Positions 10,186-19,256 of a DNA stretch of 64,000 nt are shown one piece after another; position 1 is the first letter of the stretch, and each line of letters begins with the position of its first letter. The stretch comes from Keguizhuia sedimenti (GTDB lineage Bacteria; Pseudomonadota; Gammaproteobacteria; Burkholderiales; Burkholderiaceae_D), in contig JAUYVH010000003.1 in assembly GCA_030715135.1 (NCBI GenBank), positions 268,371 to 332,370 on the forward strand, given 5' to 3'. A program made the position numbers and the translations under genes. The notes under the pieces were generated by a model. The model was not told where the DNA came from. It saw only the letters and a program-made list of their open reading frames with translations, and ran no database searches.

Positions 10186-10692
10186 AAAAGGAATCCGGTC
10201 GGCCTAAAGAATAATGAAATCTGATTTCATTTTTCCGCTAGACGTACATACCGGAAGATACAAGTTCAAAGGAGAAATTTCCCGGCAGTTCATCTGTTTC
10301 ATCTGGATCTCTTGGGCCATTATTTTGCGCTGCTAGTCAGCGCCGGCAACCCAATATAAGCCTGTGTATGCAATTTTCCATTATAGGAAGACCGATGCAC
10401 ATGCCTTTAGTTTCTCTCCGTTTCATACCAAGCAGTTTTGTCGCAGCAAGCAGGTTTGACACGCCTGTTACGCAAAAAAGATTGGCAGACCTGGACCGTA
10501 TCCTTTTGAAACCAAAGCTGCCGCATACAAGGCTTCCCATGCCGTTGCGGTAATGCACCCTTTTCCCGGTTTTGGCATGCGCCGGCTATGTGCTACATTC
10601 TTTGTCCGCCGCCATATCGAATCACCAGTCCAGGCCCCGGCAGACTGCGAGACTGCGCTGCGCGGCACAAGAACGAACAAGAAAGCAGGATC
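10186..10692. other. Intergenic gap without a convincing gene
   Basis: These 507 bases separate the divergent hybrid kinase and the TPR-methyltransferase gene, so they must hold both promoters. Short open frames are present on both strands but none has a ribosome site or recognisable sequence. No strong hairpin was seen. Confidence 0.4.
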
Positions 10693-11874
10693 ATGGGCTC
10701 ATCATTGGAAGCTGCACGCAATCTGTTTTTTCAGGGTGTCGAGCATTTTGAAAAGGGCCGCCTGGAAGCGGCGCGCACCGCATTCGAAGGATCGCTCGCC
10801 CTTGCGCCGGGGCGCCCTTCGGTGCTCGGGAATCTCGGAATCACCCTTTTCCGGCTTGGCAGCTTCAAGGATGCCGTTCCATTGCTGCGCCAGGCGACAG
10901 CCGGAGACCCCGCCTACGCGGATGGCTGGGCATGCCTTGCGCTGACGCATGAAGCGCTGGCTCAATGGCAGGACATGGCGTCTGCGCTGGAACGCGCCTG
11001 CAGCCTGAGACCGCAGCAGGCGCAGTACTGGTTCAAGAGAGGCCAGGTATTGCTCAGAATGGGACAGGCAAAACCGGCTCTACAGGCGCTGGACCGCGCC
11101 GTGGAAATTGATCCGGAATATGCCGATGCCTGGTGCGCACGCGGCAGCTTGCTGCGCGAATTGAATCGATTGCCTGAAGCGGCAACGTGCTTTGAACACG
11201 CCCTGGCCTGCGGCGGCGACCAGGAATTGAATACTTATTATCTGGATTCGGTGAGGAATACGAGCGCGCCGCCGCCGCGCCGTTATGTCGAAGGACTGTT
11301 CGACGACTATGCGCAGGATTTCCAGAGCCATGTCGTTGAACAGTTACGTTACCAGGGCCATGAGCGCCTGTTGCGCCCGCTTCTTGAATCAGGACGCCGA
11401 TTTCACAGGGCGCTGGATCTGGGATGCGGAACGGGATTGTGCGCGCAGTTGCTTCATCCGGTTGCCGACGCAATCGACGGCGTCGATATTTCGCAGGCCA
11501 TGCTGGACGAAGCACGCAAGGCCGGTCTCTATCGTCATCTGACGCATGCGGATATTGCCGTATATCTGCAAGAAGAAATAGTATCGGCCGATCTTGTCAG
11601 CGCAGCCGACGTATTCATTTATGTCGGCGATCTGGACATAGTGTTCCGTTCGGTACGCCGCATCCTTGCGCCTGAGGGATGCTTTGCATTCACCGTGGAA
11701 GCCGGCGACGATCAGGACCTGCGCCTTATGCCAAGTCTGCGATATACGCATTCCGAGTCCTATGTCCGAAACCTGGCTGCCAAATACGGCTTTCACATCG
11801 ACAGGATCGATCGTGCCGCTATCCGGTTTGACCAGACGCGTCCGATCGAGGGGTTGTACGTGTACTTGCGTTGA
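10693..11874 (+). CDS. TPR-repeat SAM-dependent methyltransferase
   Basis: A 393-residue fusion. Residues 1-175 are about five tetratricopeptide repeats (for example AWCARGSLLRELNRLPEAA). The C-terminal half is a class I methyltransferase with motif I ALDLGCGTG at 240-248 and the acidic post-motif GVDISQAMLDEAR. The linker RRYVEGLFDDYAQDFQSHVV is typical of TPR-methyltransferases of the UbiE/TehB-like group. It probably methylates a protein or small molecule held by the TPR part; the substrate is unknown. The ATG at 10693 has AGGA close upstream; a longer frame from 10588 starts before any plausible ribosome site. Confidence 0.8.
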   Translation: MGSSLEAARNLFFQGVEHFEKGRLEAARTAFEGSLALAPGRPSVLGNLGITLFRLGSFKDAVPLLRQATAGDPAYADGWACLALTHEALAQWQDMASALERACSLRPQQAQYWFKRGQVLLRMGQAKPALQALDRAVEIDPEYADAWCARGSLLRELNRLPEAATCFEHALACGGDQELNTYYLDSVRNTSAPPPRRYVEGLFDDYAQDFQSHVVEQLRYQGHERLLRPLLESGRRFHRALDLGCGTGLCAQLLHPVADAIDGVDISQAMLDEARKAGLYRHLTHADIAVYLQEEIVSADLVSAADVFIYVGDLDIVFRSVRRILAPEGCFAFTVEAGDDQDLRLMPSLRYTHSESYVRNLAAKYGFHIDRIDRAAIRFDQTRPIEGLYVYLR

Positions 11875-11915
11875 GTTTGGGTTCCGGCCATGCGGCCAGG
11901 AATATCACCGGCGGG

Positions 11916-12272
11916 CTAGAACCAACGATTGCCGCTGGAATTTCCCGGTTCGGCATGGGAAAGCAAGTGCATGTGGAGCGTGATGATTTTGCTGACCAGG
12001 CCGACCGATTGGTTTTCCGTGATCAGGTAATGGCTGCGGTCGCAATTGATGCCGTACTTGTGGAGTCCGGAGCGGCAGAACTCATTGATCAGTGCCGCAA
12101 AGTCCTGCCTCAACTCGGACGGAAAGTCGTCAGGCCTCAGCTGCAGCAGATGGATCTTAAAGGCATTGCAGAGCTTCTCCCTCAAGTCTCCCGGGCCTGA
12201 CACCATATCGATGGCAAACTGCAACTGGCTTCGGGCTTGATTGAATGAAGCGGGCAAAATTATCCTGTACAC
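11916..12272 (-). CDS. Conserved hypothetical protein
   Basis: A frame of up to 118 codons on the minus strand, convergent with the preceding gene. The protein has a balanced, helix-prone composition (GPGDLREKLCNAFKIHLLQL, then RPDDFPSELRQDFAALINEF), unlike chance frames, and resembles small hypothetical proteins I associate with Oxalobacteraceae. Its start is uncertain: the longest form begins at a GTG without a good ribosome site. No function can be given. Confidence 0.5.
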   Translation of the reverse strand: MYRIILPASFNQARSQLQFAIDMVSGPGDLREKLCNAFKIHLLQLRPDDFPSELRQDFAALINEFCRSGLHKYGINCDRSHYLITENQSVGLVSKIITLHMHLLSHAEPGNSSGNRWF

Positions 12273-12779
12273 GTTGAAAGTTCATAGCCGCAAGAATGTA
12301 ATAATTTGTTAAAAAAAGATATCCCATAAATATGAGATATGAGCAGGGATTTGATATTTCACAAATGCAATTCCCGGCCTGCCCACAAAAAGCATGTGCT
12401 TGAAGAGGAAAGAATAAATACTTTTAAATCAGCCACTTGCACAAAACCAGCGCAAGATGCCGCACGCTGCAGTGCGCCATGGGGCAGCAGATCGCCAGCA
12501 ACCGGCACTTCCAGTTTGTAACGCATTGCCAATATCCGGCTATAGAAAATCCACTTGATCTGCTTCAAACTGCCGGGACTTTCGGCTTGCGTTCGGCTGC
12601 GTTCGATACAGGCTGAATCAACAGAAAACGGATGAATCAGCGTAGATGTTCTTCTGACCTTTCGGGCATTAATATTCCGGTACCAACCGGCGCCCATCAC
12701 TGACAAATAAGCCAACGAATAAGCTGATCATTCATTTTGCGTTGGCAACGATGCACCCCGCAGGAAAAAGGAGTTCATC
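12273..12779. other. Intergenic gap
   Basis: About 500 bases before the secreted TPR gene. The first 80 bases are AT-rich. An open frame on the minus strand (12359-12715) was rejected for composition. No hairpin or repeat of note was seen. Confidence 0.35.
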
Positions 12780-14585
12780 ATGCTGAAGCTGACTATATTG
12801 ACTGCCGGACCGGTTCTGGCGGCCGCTGTGCTTGGGAGCGCTTACGGCGAATCAGCGCCGGACCGCGCGTCACAGGATGCCCGGGATATGCTTGGCATCG
12901 GCAACGCAGTCTGCAAAAGCAGGCCTGACTCGCCATCCAAGCCGTCTGTCGCATTGCTGCTCGCAAAAAATGAACTGACGCCATATGGCCAGTTGCCGGG
13001 CGAAGAAGCACGAAAGAAGGCGGCCGATCAACCGCCGCTATGGAGTGATCTGGGCTCTCTTTCCTACAAGATTACAACTGGCAAACCTGCCGCGCAGCAG
13101 TATTTCGACCAGGGGCTGCGGTTCGCGTATGCGTTCAACCATGAAGAAGCGGCCCGGGCTTTCCGCATGGCACAAAGGCTCGATCCGTCCTGCGCCATGT
13201 GTTACTGGGGCGAGGCGCTGGTGTTAGGGCCGAACATCAATATGCCGATGGTCGCCGAGGCGATTGCGCCCGCAGTCAATGCAAGCAACAAGGCAAAGTC
13301 CCTCATGAAAACTGCCAGCACGCGCGAGCAAGCCCTGATCCGTGCGCTGGCCGCGCGTTATTCGGAAGATCCGAACATTGAACGCGCAGCACTGGACAAG
13401 GCCTATGCCGATGCCATGGGCAAACTGGCCAGGCGCTATCCCAATGATCAGGAAATCGGCGTCCTGTATGCAGAAGCCCTGATGAATCTCTCGCCATGGG
13501 ATTACTGGGGAGCCGGAGGCGCCAAACCCAAAGGCCGGACAAAAGAGCTTGTCGCCACCCTGGAGCGGGTGTTGAAGGCTAATCCGGAGCATCCCGGCGC
13601 CATCCACTATTACATTCATACGGTCGAGGCATCCACCAATCCGAAACGCGCCGAACCATATGCAGAAAAACTTGCCGCCCTGATGCCGGGCGCCGGCCAT
13701 ATCGTCCACATGCCCGCTCACATTTATTTCCGCGTCGGGCGCTACAAAGATTCACTCGCGACCAACCAGAAAGCCGTAGCGGTAGATGAAGCCTACATCG
13801 CCCAGCAAAAGCCGCAGGGCATATATCCGCTGGCCTACTATCCGCACAACGTGCATTTCGTGCTGGTGTCGGCGCAGATGGCCGGCGACGGAAAATCAGT
13901 CGTCGACGCGGCGACCAAACTTTCCGGACTGGTCACCGATGAAGCGGCGAGCGAGTTCCCGATTGCGCAGCCGGTCCGCGTCGCGCCCTATTTCGCGCAT
14001 GCGCAATTCAGCGAGCCGGACACCATTCTGGCAATGCCCGCTCCCGCCAAGAACTTGCCTTATGTCGGGGGCCTGTGGCATTACGCACGAGGCATCGCCT
14101 TTGCGGCAAAAGGCGACGGCAAGCAGGCAAGCGAGGAAGCGGCAGCTATTCAAACGCTTGTGGATGGCGGCGATTTTTCCCAACTCACCGCAGCCGGCAT
14201 TCCGGCCAGGGAAGTACTGCAAATCGCCTATTCCGTCGTGTCGGGGCGCATTGCCCAATCCAGCGGAGATTTATCAAGCGCCACCAGGCATTTTAAAAAT
14301 GCGGTTGCGGTCGAGGACAAGCTCGCTTACATGGAACCCTCTTATTGGTATTACCCGGTGCGCCAGTCGCTTGGCGCAGTGCTCTTCCAGCAAGGCGACC
14401 TGGACGGCGCGGAGCAGGCATTCCGCTCAAGCCTGGTACGGGTCCCCAACAATAGCTGGGCCTTGTACGGGCTTTCGGAAGTGTATAAAAAACGCGGCGA
14501 CGCCAAGCGTGCCGCAGCAACGGATGAATTGCTGGCCAAGGCCTGGGCAGGCGACCGCAGTCAATTGAGCATGCAAAAACTTTGA
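12780..14585 (+). CDS. Secreted tetratricopeptide-repeat protein
   Basis: A 601-residue protein with a signal peptide (LTILTAGPVLAAAVLGSAYG). Helical TPR-like repeats fill the rest, clearest at FDQGLRFAYAFNHEEAARAF, then RMAQRLDPSCAMCYWGEAL, and again near the C-terminus (SLGAVLFQQGDLDGAEQAF). Histidines cluster in IHYYIHTVEAS and IVHMPAHIYFRVGRY. AAGGAG lies six bases before the ATG at 12780. It belongs to a widespread family of periplasmic or exported TPR proteins without assigned function. It is not obviously in an operon with its neighbours. Confidence 0.8.
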   Translation: MLKLTILTAGPVLAAAVLGSAYGESAPDRASQDARDMLGIGNAVCKSRPDSPSKPSVALLLAKNELTPYGQLPGEEARKKAADQPPLWSDLGSLSYKITTGKPAAQQYFDQGLRFAYAFNHEEAARAFRMAQRLDPSCAMCYWGEALVLGPNINMPMVAEAIAPAVNASNKAKSLMKTASTREQALIRALAARYSEDPNIERAALDKAYADAMGKLARRYPNDQEIGVLYAEALMNLSPWDYWGAGGAKPKGRTKELVATLERVLKANPEHPGAIHYYIHTVEASTNPKRAEPYAEKLAALMPGAGHIVHMPAHIYFRVGRYKDSLATNQKAVAVDEAYIAQQKPQGIYPLAYYPHNVHFVLVSAQMAGDGKSVVDAATKLSGLVTDEAASEFPIAQPVRVAPYFAHAQFSEPDTILAMPAPAKNLPYVGGLWHYARGIAFAAKGDGKQASEEAAAIQTLVDGGDFSQLTAAGIPAREVLQIAYSVVSGRIAQSSGDLSSATRHFKNAVAVEDKLAYMEPSYWYYPVRQSLGAVLFQQGDLDGAEQAFRSSLVRVPNNSWALYGLSEVYKKRGDAKRAAATDELLAKAWAGDRSQLSMQKL

Positions 14586-14799
14586 TCGGCAGGCTGTCCG
14601 TGTTTTACGCTTGGCATCGGGCCAGGATCCACCTGGGCGTGCCTTCCAAATTAATGAAAGACACGCTCCGGGTCTTGCAAGCCATGCAGGCGAGCAGACA
14701 GGGGATGCATCCTTTTTTCTCAACGCCGTTCTTGGGATGGTGCGGCATTCATGCGCATGACAAAAGCCGTTCTGAGAAAGCCTGTTCCTGCATTGACGC

Positions 14800-15408
14800 T
14801 TATCCAGCACGCATGAACCACCATTCGCGCCAGTCAAGAACCATCGCAGCCAGCGCGGCATAGCCCTCCGCGCCCGGGTGGCTTCCATCGTTGGATCGCA
14901 CTTCATCCAGCCAGCGCGTGTTCGTCAATAATCTTTGCGCGACCGGTAAATACGGAATGCCCAAAGCGGCTGATTCCCGCTCAAGTTCCGAACAGAGTTC
15001 AAGCACGCGCTCATTCTGCGCAGCATCGCCGACCGGCACGGGGCCGATTACCGTGCACTGATACATGCTGCGCGCCGGTGTCAGGATTGCGCGGAAATTG
15101 GCAAGACTCTCATTCCGCTCTATCCGCTGTTTTCCTTCCTCGATCTTCGTATCGTTTGTGCCGAATGAAAACACCACATACTTTGCGCACTCGAACCGGA
15201 AGCGGACTTCACACTCCAGCAGCCAACGCGCAAGCACATCGCGGCTGGTATCGCGCCTCACGCCCAGGTTGTAGGCTGTCAGGTCAAAGCCTGCCGTACG
15301 CCCCGCCGCAGCCACCCGTCCTACCCAGCCGCGGCATTCCGGATCGCATGTGCCCTGGGTAAAGGAGTCGCCGACAAAACAAATCCGATGATCATTTGCG
15401 CTGCTCAA
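14800..15408 (-). CDS. SGNH/GDSL-family hydrolase
   Basis: A 202-residue esterase-like enzyme. Block I FVGDSFTQG gives nucleophile S15, block III SFGTND gives N85, and block V DGSHPGAEGY gives D174 and H177. The fold is the flavodoxin-like SGNH hydrolase. No signal peptide is present, so it should act in the cytoplasm on an ester, thioester or acetylated substrate. The start is a TTG at 15408 with GGGGA upstream; no ATG or GTG precedes the essential GDS motif, so the unusual start is well supported. Confidence 0.85.
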   Translation of the reverse strand: MSSANDHRICFVGDSFTQGTCDPECRGWVGRVAAAGRTAGFDLTAYNLGVRRDTSRDVLARWLLECEVRFRFECAKYVVFSFGTNDTKIEEGKQRIERNESLANFRAILTPARSMYQCTVIGPVPVGDAAQNERVLELCSELERESAALGIPYLPVAQRLLTNTRWLDEVRSNDGSHPGAEGYAALAAMVLDWREWWFMRAG

Positions 15409-15611
15409 AGTAAGTCCCCGATTCAGAAAAAGAGCGCCTGCGATTATTAAGATGGAACCGAGCGCCGATCCCGGAGTTTAATTCAAACTAACGGGCTGCC
15501 GGAAGCGGGCATTTCGTGTTTCATTCTCAAGCCTTATCCTCCGCATGATCACAAAAAAAAGAGCGGCCGTAACGCGCCGCTCCCCCACTACTCCGCCGCC
15601 AACAGCGGAAA

Positions 15612-16652
15612 TCACCTTTGACCTACATGCCCCCGCACCCAGACTCTGCCCGAAACACCCGCACCGGCTACCGGCGTATGGCCAGTCATTTCGATCGTCT
15701 TGCCCACCAGGTCCCTGCGTGGCCATGCCGGATCCGGATCATTCGGATCAGTCCTGATCTTCTCCGGACGCACCATTTTCAGCGACGACAAAGTCACATG
15801 CATATCGAAATCACCGCGCACATTATGCAATGCAGCCAAACGCTCTCCCGCCTGCGAAAATGCCTGTTCAAGATCGATCAGCAGCACCTGAGCACTGGTA
15901 TCGCCATAGTTGTCCAGCACATACGACAATGGCATCACTCTGACCGAATTGACTGCCGCAGGGAACGCCGCATTCACTGCCGTACCTGCCGCATTGACGC
16001 CGGAGACGTAAACCTGCGCATCTCCCAGGGCGCGTGCCGTAATTAACCTGCCGGCAGTATTGGTACCCAGCTCCACCTTGTCGATGATGAAAGTCATGCG
16101 TTCGGGGCTTCCAGCCGCGGTCGTCGAGCGCTCCACAAAATCAAAGGCGATACGGCCAACGACTGTTTGTGCACCGGTTTGTATGCCGCCTGCTTCACTC
16201 TGCACTTCATTGACCACTCTAAAACCGAAGCTTGCAATAGGTGCCGCCGGTGCAGCAACCTCCGGCCTGATTTCCAGTGCAGGATTACTCCGCTCTTGTT
16301 CCGTCAAGCCGGCCGCGATATCTGTATAGACCTCTTCACCGGTGAACATTCTACCGGTCTCAAAGGGCTCGATGTAGGTCGCGTTATATGCATATTCGTC
16401 GTACAGCAATTCGCGATCTCCCGGAATATAAATCACCGCATTGCCGCCGATCTGGAGATACCCATTAAGCTTCTGATCGGTGGCCGGTATAACAGTGCCG
16501 GAGCCGGGCTCTGTAGGCGTGCCGCCGCCTCCTGAAACACCGTCGCCCACACCGCCGACCACCGGATCTTTTCCGCCCCCTCCGCCTCCACCGCATGCGC
16601 TAAGCAAGGCAGCACTTGCCAGCAAAAGCAAAAGCTTCTTCCTGAATACCAT
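15612..16652 (-). CDS. Gly-rich-linker lipoprotein, unknown function
   Basis: A 346-residue lipoprotein. The signal ends in lipobox LLSAC, and the cysteine is followed by seven glycines, a short charged piece, and a second Gly/Pro-rich linker before a folded domain of about 280 residues. That domain is rich in beta strands (GFRVVNEVQSEAGG, TFIIDKVELGTNTAGR) and resembles extracellular domains of uncharacterised Oxalobacteraceae lipoproteins. The ATG at 16652 has GGAG four bases upstream. It is likely anchored at the outer membrane. Confidence 0.7.
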   Translation of the reverse strand: MVFRKKLLLLLASAALLSACGGGGGGGKDPVVGGVGDGVSGGGGTPTEPGSGTVIPATDQKLNGYLQIGGNAVIYIPGDRELLYDEYAYNATYIEPFETGRMFTGEEVYTDIAAGLTEQERSNPALEIRPEVAAPAAPIASFGFRVVNEVQSEAGGIQTGAQTVVGRIAFDFVERSTTAAGSPERMTFIIDKVELGTNTAGRLITARALGDAQVYVSGVNAAGTAVNAAFPAAVNSVRVMPLSYVLDNYGDTSAQVLLIDLEQAFSQAGERLAALHNVRGDFDMHVTLSSLKMVRPEKIRTDPNDPDPAWPRRDLVGKTIEMTGHTPVAGAGVSGRVWVRGHVGQR

Positions 16653-17299
16653 CACTCTCCCCTATTGATTCAAAATGACCGATCCAAACATCACAGCGCT
16701 TGGACTCGGGATTAACTGGGCACAGATTCCGCAGAAGCCCCATGAGTGGCTGCGGTCGTGCAAATTGCCAAGTGCACAGTATTTCTTAATGAAGGGGTGC
16801 GATCTTGCGGAAGACCAAATCGATTTTTTACGCCGGTACGGATACATCAAAAACGGTACGGGAACTTTTTTTGATTGTTACAAACACGGCCTTATCGAGA
16901 GGCTGATGCTTTTATCAGGGTGAGCGTATGGATGGAAAAAAACGGGCTTTGCGCACAATCAAAAAAATGAAGGCGGCAGCGCTGCGGCCAATAGCGCATC
17001 AGTAATGACGGTACTTACTAAACCTCAGATAAGGTTGAGCTGGATGGCACGCAAGCATGCAGGAGGGTATGCAATCGAAGGAGTTAAACCTTATTGAAGA
17101 TTCTGCCGTTTTAAATGTAGCCCACTTCCAAAGAGAGCTTTCTCATTCATCGGCCGTTTCTCCCATATATATGGGATGGAAAAAATGTTGCTTATAGGAT
17201 TTAATATCAATCTAGCCTGTTTGACATTCGATATTTGCAGCTTTCTCAAACTGCCGTCCGCAAAAAATCAAGCTTACAAATCCTCCATACATCGATCAA
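16653..17299. other. Intergenic gap between divergent lipoprotein genes
   Basis: About 650 bases hold the promoters of two divergent Gly-rich lipoprotein genes. An 82-codon plus-strand frame at 16675-16923 lacks a ribosome site and resembles nothing known. The last 200 bases are AT-rich. Confidence 0.35.
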
Positions 17300-17980
17300 A
17301 TGAAAATTCTAAAAATCAAAGCAAGCTGTTTTATGTTTGGCGCACTTTCAGCCTTGTCCGGCTGCGGAGGAGGTGGCGGAGGTTCGGACCCTGCAGCCTT
17401 TCCTATTGATGCGGCAGTGAGTTCCTTCTATTCCTCGTCACGCACCTTCGCTGTCACCAACGAAGATACTCCAACCAGATTTACCCTTGAGTACAGCTTG
17501 ACGCCTGCGGCCGATGGGACATTTGAAGGCGCTAACGCAAAAACCCTTCTGTATACGGCGGTTCTGAAAGAAAACGGCGCTCCAATCGAGAACGCAGGTG
17601 GAACCGACTATTTTCAGGTCAATCCTTATCGCTATCTCGGCTCGCTTTATAACGACAACACCTACGAAGTCGCCGCAAACCAGAAGACCTTGCCCGCAAG
17701 GGCGACCATCGGCCAATCAGGGGATTTCTATACATCGACAACCTATACAGATAATTCCAAGGCTGCCATTGAGGACACCACAATCGCCCGCTGGTCTCTG
17801 GAACGCGACCCAAGCTCAAGATCAAGGGCATATTTCTGTGTCAATCAGTCCGTGACTCTCACAATACCAGACGATCTCCGGACAATTTCATCTTGCTTCA
17901 GAATCGACGATAACGGAGCGGTACTTGGCTATAAGTTGAGCTACATATACGCTGATGGGACAAGCATCACGTTCGATTAA
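17300..17980 (+). CDS. Gly-rich-linker lipoprotein, unknown function
   Basis: A 226-residue lipoprotein with signal MKILKIKASCFMFGALSALS, lipobox LSGC and six glycines directly after the cysteine. The mature part is beta-rich (TRFTLEYSLTPAADG, TFEGANAKTLLYTAVLKENG) and has two cysteines (YFCVNQ and SSCFRI) that could form a disulfide. Its architecture repeats that of the divergent neighbour at 15612-16652, but the domains are not clearly related by eye. Its function is unknown. Confidence 0.65.
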   Translation: MKILKIKASCFMFGALSALSGCGGGGGGSDPAAFPIDAAVSSFYSSSRTFAVTNEDTPTRFTLEYSLTPAADGTFEGANAKTLLYTAVLKENGAPIENAGGTDYFQVNPYRYLGSLYNDNTYEVAANQKTLPARATIGQSGDFYTSTTYTDNSKAAIEDTTIARWSLERDPSSRSRAYFCVNQSVTLTIPDDLRTISSCFRIDDNGAVLGYKLSYIYADGTSITFD

Positions 17981-18006
17981 AAATCCATGTAATAACCAAT
18001 ATGAAA

Positions 18007-18029
18007 AAGGCCTCCACATGCGCGGCCTT
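18007..18029 (+). terminator. Weak hairpin after lipoprotein gene
   Basis: AAGGCC and GGCCTT form a six-base stem with an 11-base loop, 27 bases after the stop at 17980. An overlapping pairing GGCCTCC / GGAGGCC with the arm at 18046 is also possible. The T tract is poor, so a terminator role is only likely, not certain. Confidence 0.35.
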
Positions 18030-18656
18030 GTAAATTCTTGGCGAGAGGAGGCCGAATCACGCCTCAAGACTTGCGCTGCTCCTCATTCTTTGCTGTTTTA
18101 AGTTAAAGAATTCCCCCAGATTATTCAGCTTCAAAACAAATACGATTGCCTGAAACGCACCCGTAAGCTTGGAGCAAGATAACCGCCCTTACCTAGAGCC
18201 AAGCCGTAATGTAATGCTTGAAGAGCGCATGGGTTTGCATACGCAAAGCCATCACGCGCGAAAGAGCGGGAAATTGCCCAACCGTAGTTTACGATCGGTT
18301 GACTATCCAACTGGGAAGTTGGCAGCCGCTTTTCATCCATTAGTTTCGCCACTTTTTGAGAAATAGCATTACTCTTCGAATAGCAGTAATGCAAATCAGT
18401 TTGTTTATGCTTAAATCAATATTTTTGGTTAATTAATTGCCGCCAAGTCTTAGTTCATTGCATTTTTTTATGGGCTGATTTTTTCTTGCACTTGCAGGAG
18501 AGGCGACTAAAAAGTCGTATAGAACCTTGTGTTATCTCTTGGCATCATAGATTTTGGAATTACTCCTTATATCTTTAGACAAGCCACGATCGGTATAGAC
18601 AAGCACAAAACGATTATTGTGGCAGCATATCCGTGACCAATACTCAGGAGCAATGC
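18030..18656. other. Intergenic gap before the DUF2760-Hsp70 operon
   Basis: About 600 bases, AT-rich from 18360 on, which fits a promoter for the operon starting at 18657. Minus-strand frames at 18131-18394 and 18532-18894 have no ribosome site or recognisable sequence. I see no gene here. Confidence 0.35.
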
Positions 18657-19256
18657 ATGACTGATCCAAAACCTGACCAAGTACCTGAACGAAAAACTTC
18701 TTTTTTACAAAGGATACCGCTGGCCTTTGGTGCTTTTTTCCGTACTTTTTCCGATGCTGACTTTGCATCGCGAATCGATACCCTGCGTCCCCGGGGTGAA
18801 GCACCTTCCACTCCGGAAATGCCGTCTGCGGCTCAACCGCCAATGCCCGCGCCAGAGCCAGAGCCGCTGAAAGAACTCCCCCCTGAAGCAGCACTACAAC
18901 TGCTCAACATGCTGCAGCGCGACGCGCGTCTGATTGATTTCGCCATGGAGAATCTTTCAGCTTATTCCGACGCTGAAATCGGAGCTGCGGCGCGGGTAGT
19001 GCATGAAGGCTGCCGCAAAGTGATGTCCGAACATTTTTCGATCGAGCCGGTGCGTCCGGAGACGGAAGGCAGTCGCATTACGCTGGATGAGGGATTTGAT
19101 GCAGCGGCGATTCGGCTGACAGGCAATGTCGTTGGCAAGCCCCCTTTCCATGGCAATCTCAGCCATCGTGGCTGGCGCGTCGTTGATATTCGGCTGCCCA
19201 AGCTGACCAAAGGACATGATGCTTCAGTGCTTGCACCTGCGGAAGTTGAGCTATGA
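18657..19256 (+). CDS. DUF2760 family protein
   Basis: A 199-residue cytoplasmic protein. The N-terminal part (SFLQRIPLAFGAFFRTFSDA) has an amphipathic or hydrophobic stretch, then a Pro/Glu-rich linker (about 42-75). The C-terminal DUF2760 core contains ALQLLNMLQRDARLIDFAME and a beta-rich end (HGNLSHRGWRVVDIRLPKL). AGGAG lies six bases before the ATG at 18657; an upstream GTG at 18633 is less likely. Its stop overlaps the start of the next Hsp70 gene (ATGA), implying translational coupling. The family's role is unknown; it usually accompanies Hsp70-like genes, suggesting a cofactor or adaptor (inference). Confidence 0.85.
   Translation: MTDPKPDQVPERKTSFLQRIPLAFGAFFRTFSDADFASRIDTLRPRGEAPSTPEMPSAAQPPMPAPEPEPLKELPPEAALQLLNMLQRDARLIDFAMENLSAYSDAEIGAAARVVHEGCRKVMSEHFSIEPVRPETEGSRITLDEGFDAAAIRLTGNVVGKPPFHGNLSHRGWRVVDIRLPKLTKGHDASVLAPAEVEL

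Noticed and set aside
12359-12715. A 118-codon minus-strand frame
   Set aside because: No ribosome site; composition (Ser/Arg/Cys-rich) and lack of any familiar motif suggest chance.
14582-14863. A 93-codon plus-strand frame after the TPR gene
   Set aside because: It overlaps the previous stop without a ribosome site and ends inside the SGNH hydrolase gene on the other strand.
16675-16923. An 82-codon plus-strand frame between lipoprotein genes
   Set aside because: No ribosome site and no recognisable sequence; kept only as part of the gap description.
18131-18394. An 87-codon minus-strand frame
   Set aside because: Considered as a transposase remnant, but no transposase motif is visible and no start signal exists.
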